Positions 54,683-62,348 of a DNA stretch of 64,000 bases are shown piece after piece. The stretch covers positions 16,849-80,848 of the forward strand of contig CAXUDB010000006.1 in NCBI GenBank assembly GCA_964249755.1, in the 5' to 3' direction. Made by a program: the position numbers and the translations under genes. This stretch comes from Ilyomonas sp964249755 (lineage in GTDB: Bacteria > Bacteroidota > Bacteroidia > Chitinophagales > Chitinophagaceae). Positions within the stretch are counted from its first letter, which is position 1. Each line of letters starts with the position of its first letter. The notes under the pieces were generated by a model. The model saw only the letters and a list, made by a program, of their open reading frames with translations, was not told where the DNA came from and did no database searches.

Positions 54683-56171
54683 TTAATGAGGATGAGTGCT
54701 GCAGTTGTCGTTATTATCGCAGTTTTCATCGTCATTAACTCCGTCGCAGGTAACCCGGTTGTTGCGGCACTCCACAAAAACTCTATGACTGGTCTGCAGG
54801 CGGTTACCAATGATGGTTTTAAAGAAGGTGGCAGCCCGCCCGATAATGTATAGGCTAACTAAATCCGGCGTTCCATACTTGGTTCCATAGTCTGCTTTAA
54901 ATGTAGTATCAGCATTACGAAGCCCGTGCTGTGCATCACAGTCAATATAAAGTTCTGAACGGATGCCTAACGGCTTAAGAATATAGTTATAGTAAGCGGG
55001 AGAACCATAGGTATATATAGCAGGAGGTGGATTGGGTGGAGTAGTATTGGGGAGCTTACCTACAAATGGACTATTGGTTAAACAGGTTCTTTCTACATGA
55101 AAAGAATCTTTATAAGGACTTGGAATATTGGGATCTGCGGGTGCAAAGTTAACAGGTAAGATGTTGGGAAAGACAACACTATCCTGTAAGCCATGAAAAC
55201 AGATGATGGGTATTCTTTGGTCGAAAAAAAGCTTGGCAGTTGCAGGGGTAGCGTTGGGCGGTGTTGTCAACGCTCCCCACTGCGCCAGTATGCCTTTTAT
55301 GCGGCCGCTGATGTCGAGGGTGGGCGAGCCATAATAGAAGTTTGCGTTGATGGGTCCTAAGGCATCGCTGACCTTTACAGTGCCGGAATAGGGGCGATCG
55401 AATCTATCATGCTCTGCCGCGGGTAATAGGCAGCATTCAGTACCGTAATACTGCCTGCGCTGGCGCCCGCCAGGAAGATATTGTTGAGGTCTATCTGGTA
55501 AGCGAGTTTTTGACTATTGTTGGTTAAAGCATTCTGTTCTATTTGCCGCTGTATAATGCTGCGGATGGCACCCCTTACATCCTGGCTCGCGCGGTAGGCA
55601 GCCAGTTCCTGCTGAACGGATTTGTATCGATTGCCGTTTATATCTCGCGGAAAACCATCCGGCGCAATCCGTACACCGGCTCTGTACTCGACAATAAAAA
55701 GATAAAGCCGCGTTTCGCCCAGGCAATGCCATCGGGATCATCCCCATTCTTGTTCAACGGTTTGCAATCGGAATATCCTCCGCCATGAACGAAGATGACG
55801 ACGGGCAATGGGCAGCTAATCATTTGGCTTTTGGAATAGCTGGAAGGATAATAAATATCGTAGCGCAATGCACCAGTGCTGTCGGTGGTGCAATCGGCAT
55901 AGTTGGCAACAGTATTTATGCAACCATCCGGAGGTGTATATTCTTTTTTATAGGTTACATCGCCGGGGTAAGTAGTATCATGATAATACTTGCCGTAATT
56001 GATACCTTTTACTTTTGTTACAGAATCGAAAATGGAAGGCAAAGTGCAAGTGTCACACAGTTTGAAATCACAAAAGCCTTTAGCTACCAGACAAGGAGGG
56101 CGTTCGGTAGTATCCTGGGCAACGGAGTAATGTGTTAGCAAACAGAAGAAGGGAATGACAAGCAGTTTCAT
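54683..56171 (-). pseudogene. Secreted alpha/beta-hydrolase (carboxylesterase type) with two frameshifts
   Basis: Read in three frames it forms one esterase. Frame 1: signal peptide (MKLLVIPFFCLLTHYSVAQ), a Cys-rich pro-part, YDIYYPSSYSKSQMISCPLP and the oxyanion HGGG. After a shift near 55700 (T run): IVEYRAGVRIAPDGFPRDIN, QELAAYRASQDVRGAIRSI and the nucleophile motif GASAGS. After a second shift near 55420: RPYSGTVKVSDALGPINANF, LFFDQRIPIICFHGLQDSVV, and the catalytic-His region DAQHGLRNAD. The C-terminal NDDENCDNNDN tail is unusual. As written it encodes no active enzyme. Confidence 0.8.
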
Positions 56172-56644
56172 GTGGAAGGGATTGGTTAGGCATGTCGAAG
56201 CTAAGTATTTTAAATAATTTCCAAATAAGATTTTTCCCTCCACAGGTTAGTATTCTCAACTCAGCGAAGCAGGCCGCACAGAAGCTAAACGAAGTTTGCA
56301 ACTCTCCTCAGCTAAGTATACTTTTTGCGTTCGTTGGTGTCCTTCACCATACCTGTTGGGAAGAAAAGTTAAAGAGGAGGTTTTAATACTAGATAAATTA
56401 TGCCGGAGGCATAATTTATCTATAGCAACAAAATACGGGCATCATTTTTTGATTTGTAAGAGAAACTCTTTTAAAGCAGAAACCACAGTTTTGTTATTTG
56501 CTATTATAAAGTCCGCGCATTAACTAATCTTCCCAACATATGTGGTATACCCACCGCTAAAAAAAGCCCATTTTAAAATTTTGCTTGAAATTTTAATTGT
56601 AAGAAGTGTTCCAAATGTTTAGATTTACTTTTTAAAAAAGTCAT
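56172..56644. other. Intergenic region with a long perfect hairpin
   Basis: No gene. Contains the hairpin at 56390-56422 and must carry divergent promoters for the esterase (reverse) and the 143-residue gene (forward). Confidence 0.4.
56390..56422. terminator. 15-bp perfect hairpin, GGA loop
   Basis: TAGATAAATTATGCC and GGCATAATTTATCTA pair perfectly with a 3-base loop. Very stable but mostly A/T; no poly-T follows. It has no gene end near it, so it may be a terminator of lost DNA or an RNA element. Confidence 0.45.
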
Positions 56645-57076
56645 ATGAAAAAGAAAATTCTGTCTGTTCTTGCTGTCATCGCATTTGCGCTTCCATTTTT
56701 GTCATTTATCCCTTCGAAAGACGGTAACATCAGGGAAACCAAACAATGCCCCAATGTTGTTTCCATTTATGCACAAGGAGTGACTATTCTAAATGAAACG
56801 ATTTCAGTGAACGGTGCACCTGCAACTATTTATTATACGACCATTGCACCAGGTACGCATCAGGATTTCTCCAGTTCAGCATTTACGAGTGGTGCAGCAA
56901 TAACTGTGACCGTCGCCGTCCAGACTGCCAGCGCCGCACCAAGATTGAATAGTTTAGAAATAGGAGACCCCTTTCAGTGCGTAAAATTTGCAAACAAACC
57001 GGGCGGGAGTATAACAGGAACAAAACAATGCGCACAAATGCAGGTAATAGCATCTAATGCAACAGAATGTCCATAG
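56645..57076 (+). CDS. Small exported protein of unknown function
   Basis: 143 residues with a signal peptide (MKKKILSVLAVIAFALPFLS). Mature part has three short Cys motifs (ETKQCPNVVSIYAQ, DPFQCVKFANK, GTKQCAQMQ, ATECP) and Thr/Ala-rich beta-type segments. The repeat of TKQC near both ends of the mature part suggests a small disulfide-linked domain. Clean terminator follows. No family recognised. Confidence 0.6.
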   Translation: MKKKILSVLAVIAFALPFLSFIPSKDGNIRETKQCPNVVSIYAQGVTILNETISVNGAPATIYYTTIAPGTHQDFSSSAFTSGAAITVTVAVQTASAAPRLNSLEIGDPFQCVKFANKPGGSITGTKQCAQMQVIASNATECP

Positions 57077-57098
57077 GTTTTCTACTACGATACTTTTC

Positions 57099-57131
57099 AA
57101 CGTCACTGATTATCACAGTGACGTTTTTTTT
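57099..57131 (+). terminator. Rho-independent terminator
   Basis: Stem AACGTCACTG/CAGTGACGTT, 7-base loop, followed by eight T residues. 22 bases after the stop of the small exported protein. Confidence 0.92.
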
Positions 57132-57429
57132 GTGGTATTCTTTGTTGTTAATTCTTGCGGTGCATTTTGGACTGTTGAACTATTGACATCGGGCGATTCC
57201 TTAGGATCTTTTGCTGATTTGTAATGGCACCATTGGGAAGGGGGATTTGTGTGTTATTTTATTTAATAATCCATAAGTTGCGAACCCAAAAGAATGTCTA
57301 CCTGCGTCTGATTACAACATAAAAATTACCACGTGAATATAACCAATTGAGTGGATAAATACAGATACAAGGCAATTATCTAATTCTAATTTATTAGCAA
57401 TAACCCGGAGCTTAAAGCAAGATGCTTCA

Positions 57430-57582
57430 GTCAGAACGCCGTTGCCCGCAGTGCCGGCGCTGCCACGCTTGCAGTGAAAGACTTCAAGGGGCAGACCATC
57501 CAGACCCTGGATCGCCTTCCTCTCCGTAGACGGCAAAGAAGCCTCCAACAGCTTCTACACCGGCGAACTGGTAGTCAAGTAA
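57430..57582 (+). pseudogene. C-terminal remnant of an unidentified GC-rich gene
   Basis: Forward frame reads NAVARSAGAATLAVKDFKGQ, TIQTLD, then after a one-base shift AFLSVDGKEASNSFYTGELV to stop 57580-57582. Codon use is GC-rich (GCC, CTG, AAG), unlike the AT-rich neighbours, and a perfect terminator follows at 57661. Only the end of a gene survives; the family is unknown. Confidence 0.5.
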
Positions 57583-57660
57583 GCTCCGGCATCCTTACCT
57601 GCCCGTAAAGCGCTTCTGGGGCACAAACAACGCTAACTGCAGGAATGCACTGGTACACAA

Positions 57661-57678
57661 GGCTGCCCACCGGCAGCC
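57661..57678 (+). terminator. Terminator of the GC-rich remnant
   Basis: Perfect 7-bp stem GGCTGCC/GGCAGCC with loop CACC, followed by TTTGTTCTT. Confidence 0.75.
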
Positions 57679-58017
57679 TTTGTTCTTGTCAGAACGGTTA
57701 TCACGGTAATAGGGCAGGTAACCGGGGGGTATTAGCTTGTACGGCTTAGTTTAGCATGACTCATTTCTGCCCTGCTTACTATCCTTAGATCGCCGTGGCT
57801 GATATCGGATGAAACAGTTTTACGACAGGTATGCCGAACCTCAAATTGTCTCAACAGCGTTGAGGCAATTACAATCTGCTGGAAATAAGGATTCTAAATT
57901 GTGTCATCACTGGTGACACAAATACAATCGCCTGTAAACGAGACATTTGAAATGGTTGCTCTTATCTCAGCGTTGTTTGCCGCTCAGCCTAACTTTCCTG
58001 TACGCAGTTCTTCTAAT

Positions 58018-58032
58018 ATAGTCTTCAACTAC
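58018..58032. repeat. Dispersed 15-bp dyad, variant
   Basis: ATAGTCTTCAACTAC, two differences from the copy at 52544. On the reverse strand it lies in a peptide trace TVVEDYIRRTAYRK, like the trace at the other copies. Confidence 0.5.
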
Positions 58033-58104
58033 AGTTTGTATATAACCTTTACTCACAGCCCGCGTTTTAATTATTCTCGGCAGAAATAGTATCATTGTAG
58101 TCTT

Positions 58105-58350
58105 ATGTCGCATTCTACTGATCCTGATATATTTAAACGCACAATACTGCTCGATGGCGCAGTACAAAGAATCACGATCGAAACAGGGCTTTACAATGAA
58201 GAGGCACCTTATTACAAAGCCTCCATGCCCGATGGAAGAGTATTGTTTTTGGAACTGGACAGTGAAAAGCTTCTGTGGCGGCTTACATCGGGTGAAATAA
58301 CGGCAGAAACGGAAGCCATCGGAGATTTGATAATGGAGCGCTACTCATAA
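58105..58350 (+). CDS. 81-residue unknown protein, copy 2 (intact)
   Basis: MSHSTDPDIFKRTILLDGAV, QRITIETGLYNEEAPYYKAS, MPDGRVLFLELDSEKLLWRL, TSGEITAETEAIGDLIMERY: a small soluble protein of beta-strand then helix. Copy 1 at 49264 is broken. Both copies share about 130 bases of 3' flank. No family recognised. Confidence 0.7.
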   Translation: MSHSTDPDIFKRTILLDGAVQRITIETGLYNEEAPYYKASMPDGRVLFLELDSEKLLWRLTSGEITAETEAIGDLIMERYS

Positions 58351-58480
58351 ACTTTATTGATCGGTTTGTATCCCCACAAACCGAGATAAATATTGTCCGG
58401 TGAGAGCACCAGCCATTGAAAAATCTGCTACCACTTTGATAGCAAAGTGATAGCACTGGTTGCGTATATTTGAGAGTTGG
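58105..58480 (+). repeat. Duplicated module copy 2: 81-residue gene plus 3' flank
   Basis: Aligns to 49264-49640. The 3' part carries ACTTTATTGATCGGTTTGTA, GGTGAGAGCAC and GCGTATATTTG, ending shortly before the next gene. Confidence 0.75.
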
Positions 58481-58519
58481 TAGCAATTTTTTCGTCACAC
58501 TTCACTACTTTCTAGGGAT

Positions 58520-59091
58520 ATGATGGCAGACACTATTTTGCTGGCATTTCTAGTTTTAGGATTTGTTATATTCTTGTTCTACGCACTATTAATGAGTAAT
58601 AAAATTTCTACAAAGAAATTACTTTTAGTTTCAGGTGTTATGCTGACAGGAATTATTATCCTTTTCGTTATTACCGGGTTCAAAAAATTAAATTCTGACA
58701 TTACTAGAATTATACACAATTCCAGTCCTAAACTACCTTCCGAGATATATACTCTTCTATTCAAAAAGCCATTAGACAGCTGCTTGACAATTGTTAATCT
58801 TAAGGATCAATTGTTCCCCAAGTAGACTGTTGTATTTGGATGGAAGTAAAAGTATGCCCAACCGAGTTAGTGCGAATTGCAAGTTTAAGGAAATATGAAA
58901 AGTCTGTATACAGTGACTCCGACTCCATAAGTTTTCTACAGACCTTTGTTGACAGGCCAGAATGGTGGTCACCGCAAAAGCTCGGCGATAGCATAAGAAA
59001 GTTAAATATCAAAATGAATCAGGAAAATCAACAGACCATATTCTTTACACCTGATAATTCACACATATTTATTTGTAACCAAGCTTTATAG
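58520..59091 (+). pseudogene. Unknown membrane-anchored protein with a frameshift
   Basis: The first frame (58520-58825) has one or two membrane helices (TILLAFLVLGFVIFLFYALL, KKLLLVSGVMLTGIIILFVI) and then LPSEIYTLLFKKPLDSCLTI, VNLKDQ. A one-base shift at about 58805 gives IVPQVDCCIWMEVKVCPTEL, VRIASLRKYEKSVYSD and RPEWWSPQKLG to stop 59091. The continuity of sense (DSC ... DCCIW ... CP) suggests one gene of about 190 residues. Family unknown. Confidence 0.65.
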
Positions 59092-59107
59092 AACTACTAC
59101 CAGCAGT

Positions 59108-59232
59108 GTGTTTATAAAATTGTGGCTGGAGGTTAAGTATTCAACTAGAAATCACGATTTTGCTTTTGTGGTTAATTGAATCTGACGCTTTTCAGTTGCC
59201 ACAGCTTCATAAACACGTTAACGTTAGTGGCA
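59108..59232 (+). repeat. attC-like imperfect palindrome, element 3
   Basis: Arms GTGTTTATAAAATTGTGGC (59108-59126) and GCCACAGCTTCATAAACAC (59198-59216) pair at 15 of 19 positions. Right end GTTAGTGGCA at 59223-59232. The outer left arm is weaker. Lies between the broken membrane protein and the FAD gene. Confidence 0.7.
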
Positions 59233-59273
59233 GTTATTGTGACACCCTTTATAGGCTCGTTCGTAATAATCTT

Positions 59274-60356
59274 ATGGCTTCAAAACATCCTCATATAATA
59301 GTAATAGGTGCAGGCATCGTAGGTGCCGGTCTTACTTATCATTTAGCCAAACAGAATGCACGTGTTACCTTGCTTGACAAAGCAGCTGAACCAGCTAGCG
59401 AAGCAACAGACAAATCATTTGCCTGGATTGTAGCAGGGTATGATGAAACAGAGCTGTATATGTCTCTGAGGCAGCAGGCAATCAAGGATTGGCATCGGGT
59501 GGAAGACGAATTAAACGGTCGGCTTAAGATTGATTGGACAGGCGCTTTGACCTGGCTTGATAGTAATGAGAAAACAGAGGAGTGGATTTGTAAGCTTAGA
59601 CATTCTGATTCCGGAGTGCGTCTTGTTGAAGAACAGGAGCTCCGTTTGTTGGAGCCCAATCTCAAAGTTGTACCTGCCTTGGCAATGTTTGCTGAAGAGG
59701 AAGGTGCTATAAATCCTGCTCTTACTACAAATTTATTGATCAGGGCTGCTCAGGAATGGGGTGCAAAAGTTCTGCTGGATGCTGAAGTGTTTTCTTTACT
59801 AATGAATAAATCAGCTATAGAAGGAGTAGTAACGGACAAGGGTAACATAAAAGCTGATATGGTAGTGTTAGCAACCGGAGTGAATACAGCTTCACTATGC
59901 CATCCGTTACATTTCAATTTACCAATCCATGTATCACCAGCTATTTTATTGGAGCTTCATCATTCTTACCGGTTCGTAAACCATATTGTGTCTAATCCAT
60001 TCATGGAAATACGGGCTGCTTCGGATACGTTAACACTGGCTGCAGAAAATTATATTGATGAATCTTGGAAGAACAATCCAACAGCGATCGCGCAACGCAC
60101 GATAGAAGTAATTAAACAACACTGGCAGGGTGCCGAGCAAGTAAAACTTGTAAATGTCAAAGTAGGTAAGCGACCCATGCCAAAAGATGGGTTACCTGTC
60201 GTTGGTAGGATTAAAGATATTAATGGTCTGTATCTTTGTGTTATGCACTCAGGTGTGACACTTGCTGCTGTTGCAGGCAGACTTGCCGCTGCTGAAATAT
60301 TGACTGAGCAGGATGAAACGTTATTGTCATCATACCGACCTCAAAGATTCCTATAA
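59274..60356 (+). CDS. FAD-dependent oxidoreductase (DadA/glycine-oxidase type)
   Basis: 360 residues. Starts MASKHPHIIVIGAGIVGAGL with the FAD-binding GxGxxG motif at residues 11-16, then YHLAKQNARVTLLDKAAEPA, SDKSFAW-type loop (ATDKSFAWIVAG), VVLATGVNTASLCH and the C-terminal MPKDGLPVVGRI, LYLCVMHSGVTLAAVAGRLA motif. This is the amine/glycine oxidase branch (DAO family); substrate is unknown. ATG 59274 chosen over 59160, which lies inside the palindromic element. Confidence 0.92.
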   Translation: MASKHPHIIVIGAGIVGAGLTYHLAKQNARVTLLDKAAEPASEATDKSFAWIVAGYDETELYMSLRQQAIKDWHRVEDELNGRLKIDWTGALTWLDSNEKTEEWICKLRHSDSGVRLVEEQELRLLEPNLKVVPALAMFAEEEGAINPALTTNLLIRAAQEWGAKVLLDAEVFSLLMNKSAIEGVVTDKGNIKADMVVLATGVNTASLCHPLHFNLPIHVSPAILLELHHSYRFVNHIVSNPFMEIRAASDTLTLAAENYIDESWKNNPTAIAQRTIEVIKQHWQGAEQVKLVNVKVGKRPMPKDGLPVVGRIKDINGLYLCVMHSGVTLAAVAGRLAAAEILTEQDETLLSSYRPQRFL

Positions 60357-60374
60357 CCTAAGGCAGAAATAAAC

Positions 60375-60512
60375 TGCCGCTAACAAAGGCTTGCAACGAT
60401 AGCGGCTGACGGAAGTTAGTCACCAGTATCTTTCTTTTCATCTTTTACTTTTACATTTGAGCTGATGATTCGCTAATGTTCGCTTTTAGCAAGCAGCGAA
60501 CCGTTGGCGGCA
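60375..60512 (+). repeat. attC-like imperfect palindrome, element 4
   Basis: Left TGCCGCTAAC (60375-60384) pairs with right GTTGGCGGCA (60503-60512) at 9 of 10 positions; inner GCTTGC and GCAAGC also pair. Contains CGGCTGACGGAA and ACCAG as in element 1. Lies 18 bases after the FAD gene stop and 46 bases before the next start. Confidence 0.75.
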
Positions 60513-60558
60513 AGCTTGAGGCAAGAACTCAAATTGACAACCAATTAATGTAACGGTA

Positions 60559-61035
60559 ATGAAGAAACCATTGTTAATAGCTGTGATACTTGCAACAACC
60601 TTTTGTCTTGGTTTTGCATTTAAAACAATTACTACAAAAACTAACAACGATAGTAAAATGAAAAGAGTAACCGGAATTGGGGGTGTTTTCTTTAAAAGCA
60701 AAGACCCGAAAAAAATCACAGAATGGTATCAAAAACATCTCTGTTTAGACACAAATCCTTATGGTGCTACGTTTGAATGGTATGAAAGCCCGGACAGTAC
60801 CAAGAAAGCTCAAACACAATGGACACCATTTTCAGAAACGACTAAGTATTTCGAGCCTTCTCAGCAAGATTTTATGATCAATTACCGGGTTGAAAACCTG
60901 GAATTACTTGTAGAAGAATTATGAAAAGAAGGCGTTACCATAGTGGACAAAATTGAAACATTCGACTATAGTAAGTTTGTTCATATTCTCGATGGAGAAG
61001 GCAACAAAGTTCAGCTTTGGGAAGCAATTGACTGA
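60559..61035 (+). pseudogene. VOC-superfamily protein with in-frame TGA
   Basis: N-terminal signal-like helix (KKPLLIAVILATTFCLGFAF), then a VOC domain: MKRVTGIGGVFFKSKDPKKI, TEWYQKHLCLDTNPYGATFE, FEPSQQDFMINYRVENLELL. A TGA at 60922-60924 interrupts, but the same frame goes on as KEGVTIVDKIETFDYSKFVH, ILDGEGNKVQLWEAID to stop 61033-61035. EEL(stop)KEGV is a one-codon nonsense change (CGA or similar to TGA). The metal-site Glu of VQLWE lies behind the stop. Confidence 0.82.
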
Positions 61036-61076
61036 GGTGATTAAGGTTTTATAATTAATCTATGAATAAGAACGCC

Positions 61077-61212
61077 TGCCGCTAACATCCTGTTAGCAAT
61101 ACCGGGATTGACAATTGCAAACTCAACATTTGTAATCTTATCAGGCACTAATGCAAAGGTTGAGTTGACGCTTCTCAAATGCCCTACTATGCTAATAAGA
61201 GATTAGCGGGCA
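61077..61212 (+). repeat. attC-like imperfect palindrome, element 5
   Basis: Left TGCCGCTAACATCCTGTTAG (61077-) pairs with right CTAATAAGAGATTAGCGGGC (to 61212) with a few mismatches and one gap. Inner arms AACTCAACATTTG (61120-61132) and CAAAGGTTGAGTT (61154-61166) match at 12 of 13 positions. Between the VOC gene and the DUF1801 gene. Confidence 0.75.
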
Positions 61213-61246
61213 TTGTCAGTGAAAAACAGCAAAACAGGACAGTAAG

Positions 61247-61684
61247 ATGGCGAAAAATAAAACCAACGAAACGGAAGTCAATGTTGTAGATTTTATTAAT
61301 GCATATGTTGAGGATGAACAAAAGAAAAAGGATAGTTTTAAGTTAGTTGAGCTTATGAGTGACTGGGCAGGATTTGAACCGAAAATGTGGGGTACTACAA
61401 TTATCGGGTTCGGAAGCTATCATTATAAATACGTTAGCGGACATGAAGGTGATATGCCCTTACTTGGCTTTTCACCCCGTAAAACTGAATTCTCACTGTA
61501 TGTTTTTTCTCCAACAGAGGAGAATAAACATTTACTAGACATCTTCGGCAAATTTAAAATAGGTAAAGCCTGCATTTACATAAAAAAGTTATCTGATATT
61601 AGTATTCCTGTATTGGAAAAGATGTGCAAAGCAACAATCGGATATTTAAATGAACACCATGAATGTGCGTGTAGAGAAAAATAA
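61247..61684 (+). CDS. DUF1801 (YdhG-like) protein
   Basis: 145 residues, cytoplasmic. Family features: NVVDFINAYVEDEQKKKDSF, WGTTIIGFGSYHYKYVSGHE, LGFSPRKTEFSLYVF, KFKIGKACIYIKKLSDISIP. DUF1801 proteins resemble the frataxin-like fold and are of unknown function. Starts 35 bases after element 5. Followed by a GATTAATTC/GAATTAATC dyad. Confidence 0.9.
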   Translation: MAKNKTNETEVNVVDFINAYVEDEQKKKDSFKLVELMSDWAGFEPKMWGTTIIGFGSYHYKYVSGHEGDMPLLGFSPRKTEFSLYVFSPTEENKHLLDIFGKFKIGKACIYIKKLSDISIPVLEKMCKATIGYLNEHHECACREK

Positions 61685-61955
61685 CCGACGATTAATTCTT
61701 CTTTTCCTTACCGGTCGGTGTCCTTACCGAACCGGAATTAATCACTGACTCAGCGTAAATTGTTTGTCCCTCTTAATCCAGCATACGTTGCCACGCTGCT
61801 TGTCGAATACTTGTATGGGGCGCCTTGTGAAGTAGTTTTTAATTACTTTTCTTAATCATTCTTAGAGATTAAGCTACTGTTGATGATGTTCAATAAAGAA
61901 ATTAGATTTCATCCTCTAAGTAGTGTCCCTGTCTTCTCAAGGAGGCAGCTTTTTG
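61685..61955. other. Intergenic region
   Basis: GATTAATTC and GAATTAATC (about 61691-61743) form a dyad around an inner ACCGGTCGGT, a possible terminator of the DUF1801 gene. A variant of the 15-bp dyad (GTAGTTTTTAATTAC) lies at 61832-61846. No gene seen. Confidence 0.4.
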
Positions 61956-62249
61956 ATGTGGTTCTCCGAAATTAATCAGGCAGACTTCCCCACAGGTATC
62001 GCAATCTTCGGCAGCGATGATACCACCGGAGAATACTTTATGATGTATTTTGATGAGAATAAAGTGTCAAAAAAGTAGGAAGTTCCATATAGGGATGGAG
62101 TTGTAAAATGGTGGAGAGACGCACCAATGTTTTCACAACGATAGACCTTGACAATCACTACTTATACAATCATCGGTAAGGGCAAATTATCAAAAGAGGG
62201 CACCACCTGAAAAAAAGATTTGGAATTAACCTATGCCCGCGGAAAATAA
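61956..62249 (+). pseudogene. Remnant of a small unknown protein, multiple stops
   Basis: Forward frames give ADFPTGIAIFGSDDTTGEYF, MMYFDENKVSKK(stop)EVPYRD, VVKWWRDAPMFSQR(stop) and, after a shift, TIIGKGKLSKEGTT(stop)KKDLELTYARGK to stop 62247-62249. The order YFMMYFDE ... KWWRDAP.FSQR ... IIGKGKLSKEGTT ... DLELTY matches a small uncharacterised Bacteroidota protein I have seen intact elsewhere, about 150 residues long. Clearly decayed. Confidence 0.6.
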
Positions 62250-62348
62250 ATAATACGGCAATAACTTTTGCAGCACACAACAAACCTCCTGCGCTGTTGC
62301 TAAAAGGCATCACGATACTAACCGCATTTCCTTTTCGTTTGTTTAATA
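62250..62348. other. Short spacer before the PorP/SprF-like gene
   Basis: About 100 bases with the likely promoter of the next gene; nothing else recognised. Confidence 0.3.

Larger units (their letters stand above)
57132..58104. other. Gene-poor stretch with a GC-rich fragment
   Basis: No intact gene. Apart from the coding remnant at 57430-57582 and the terminator after it, I see a perfect 7-bp hairpin TGTGTCA/TGACACA at 57900-57920 and a dispersed dyad at 58018. Confidence 0.4.

Noticed and set aside
60922..60924. In-frame TGA in the VOC gene as possible recoding (selenocysteine or stop read-through)
   Set aside because: No SECIS-like structure or related genes seen, the position is not catalytic, and many neighbouring genes are broken; a nonsense mutation is simpler.
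48758..61684. Canonical integron with attC sites
   Set aside because: Ends do not match RYYYAAC/GTTRRRY strictly and no integrase or attI is visible, so I call the elements only attC-like.
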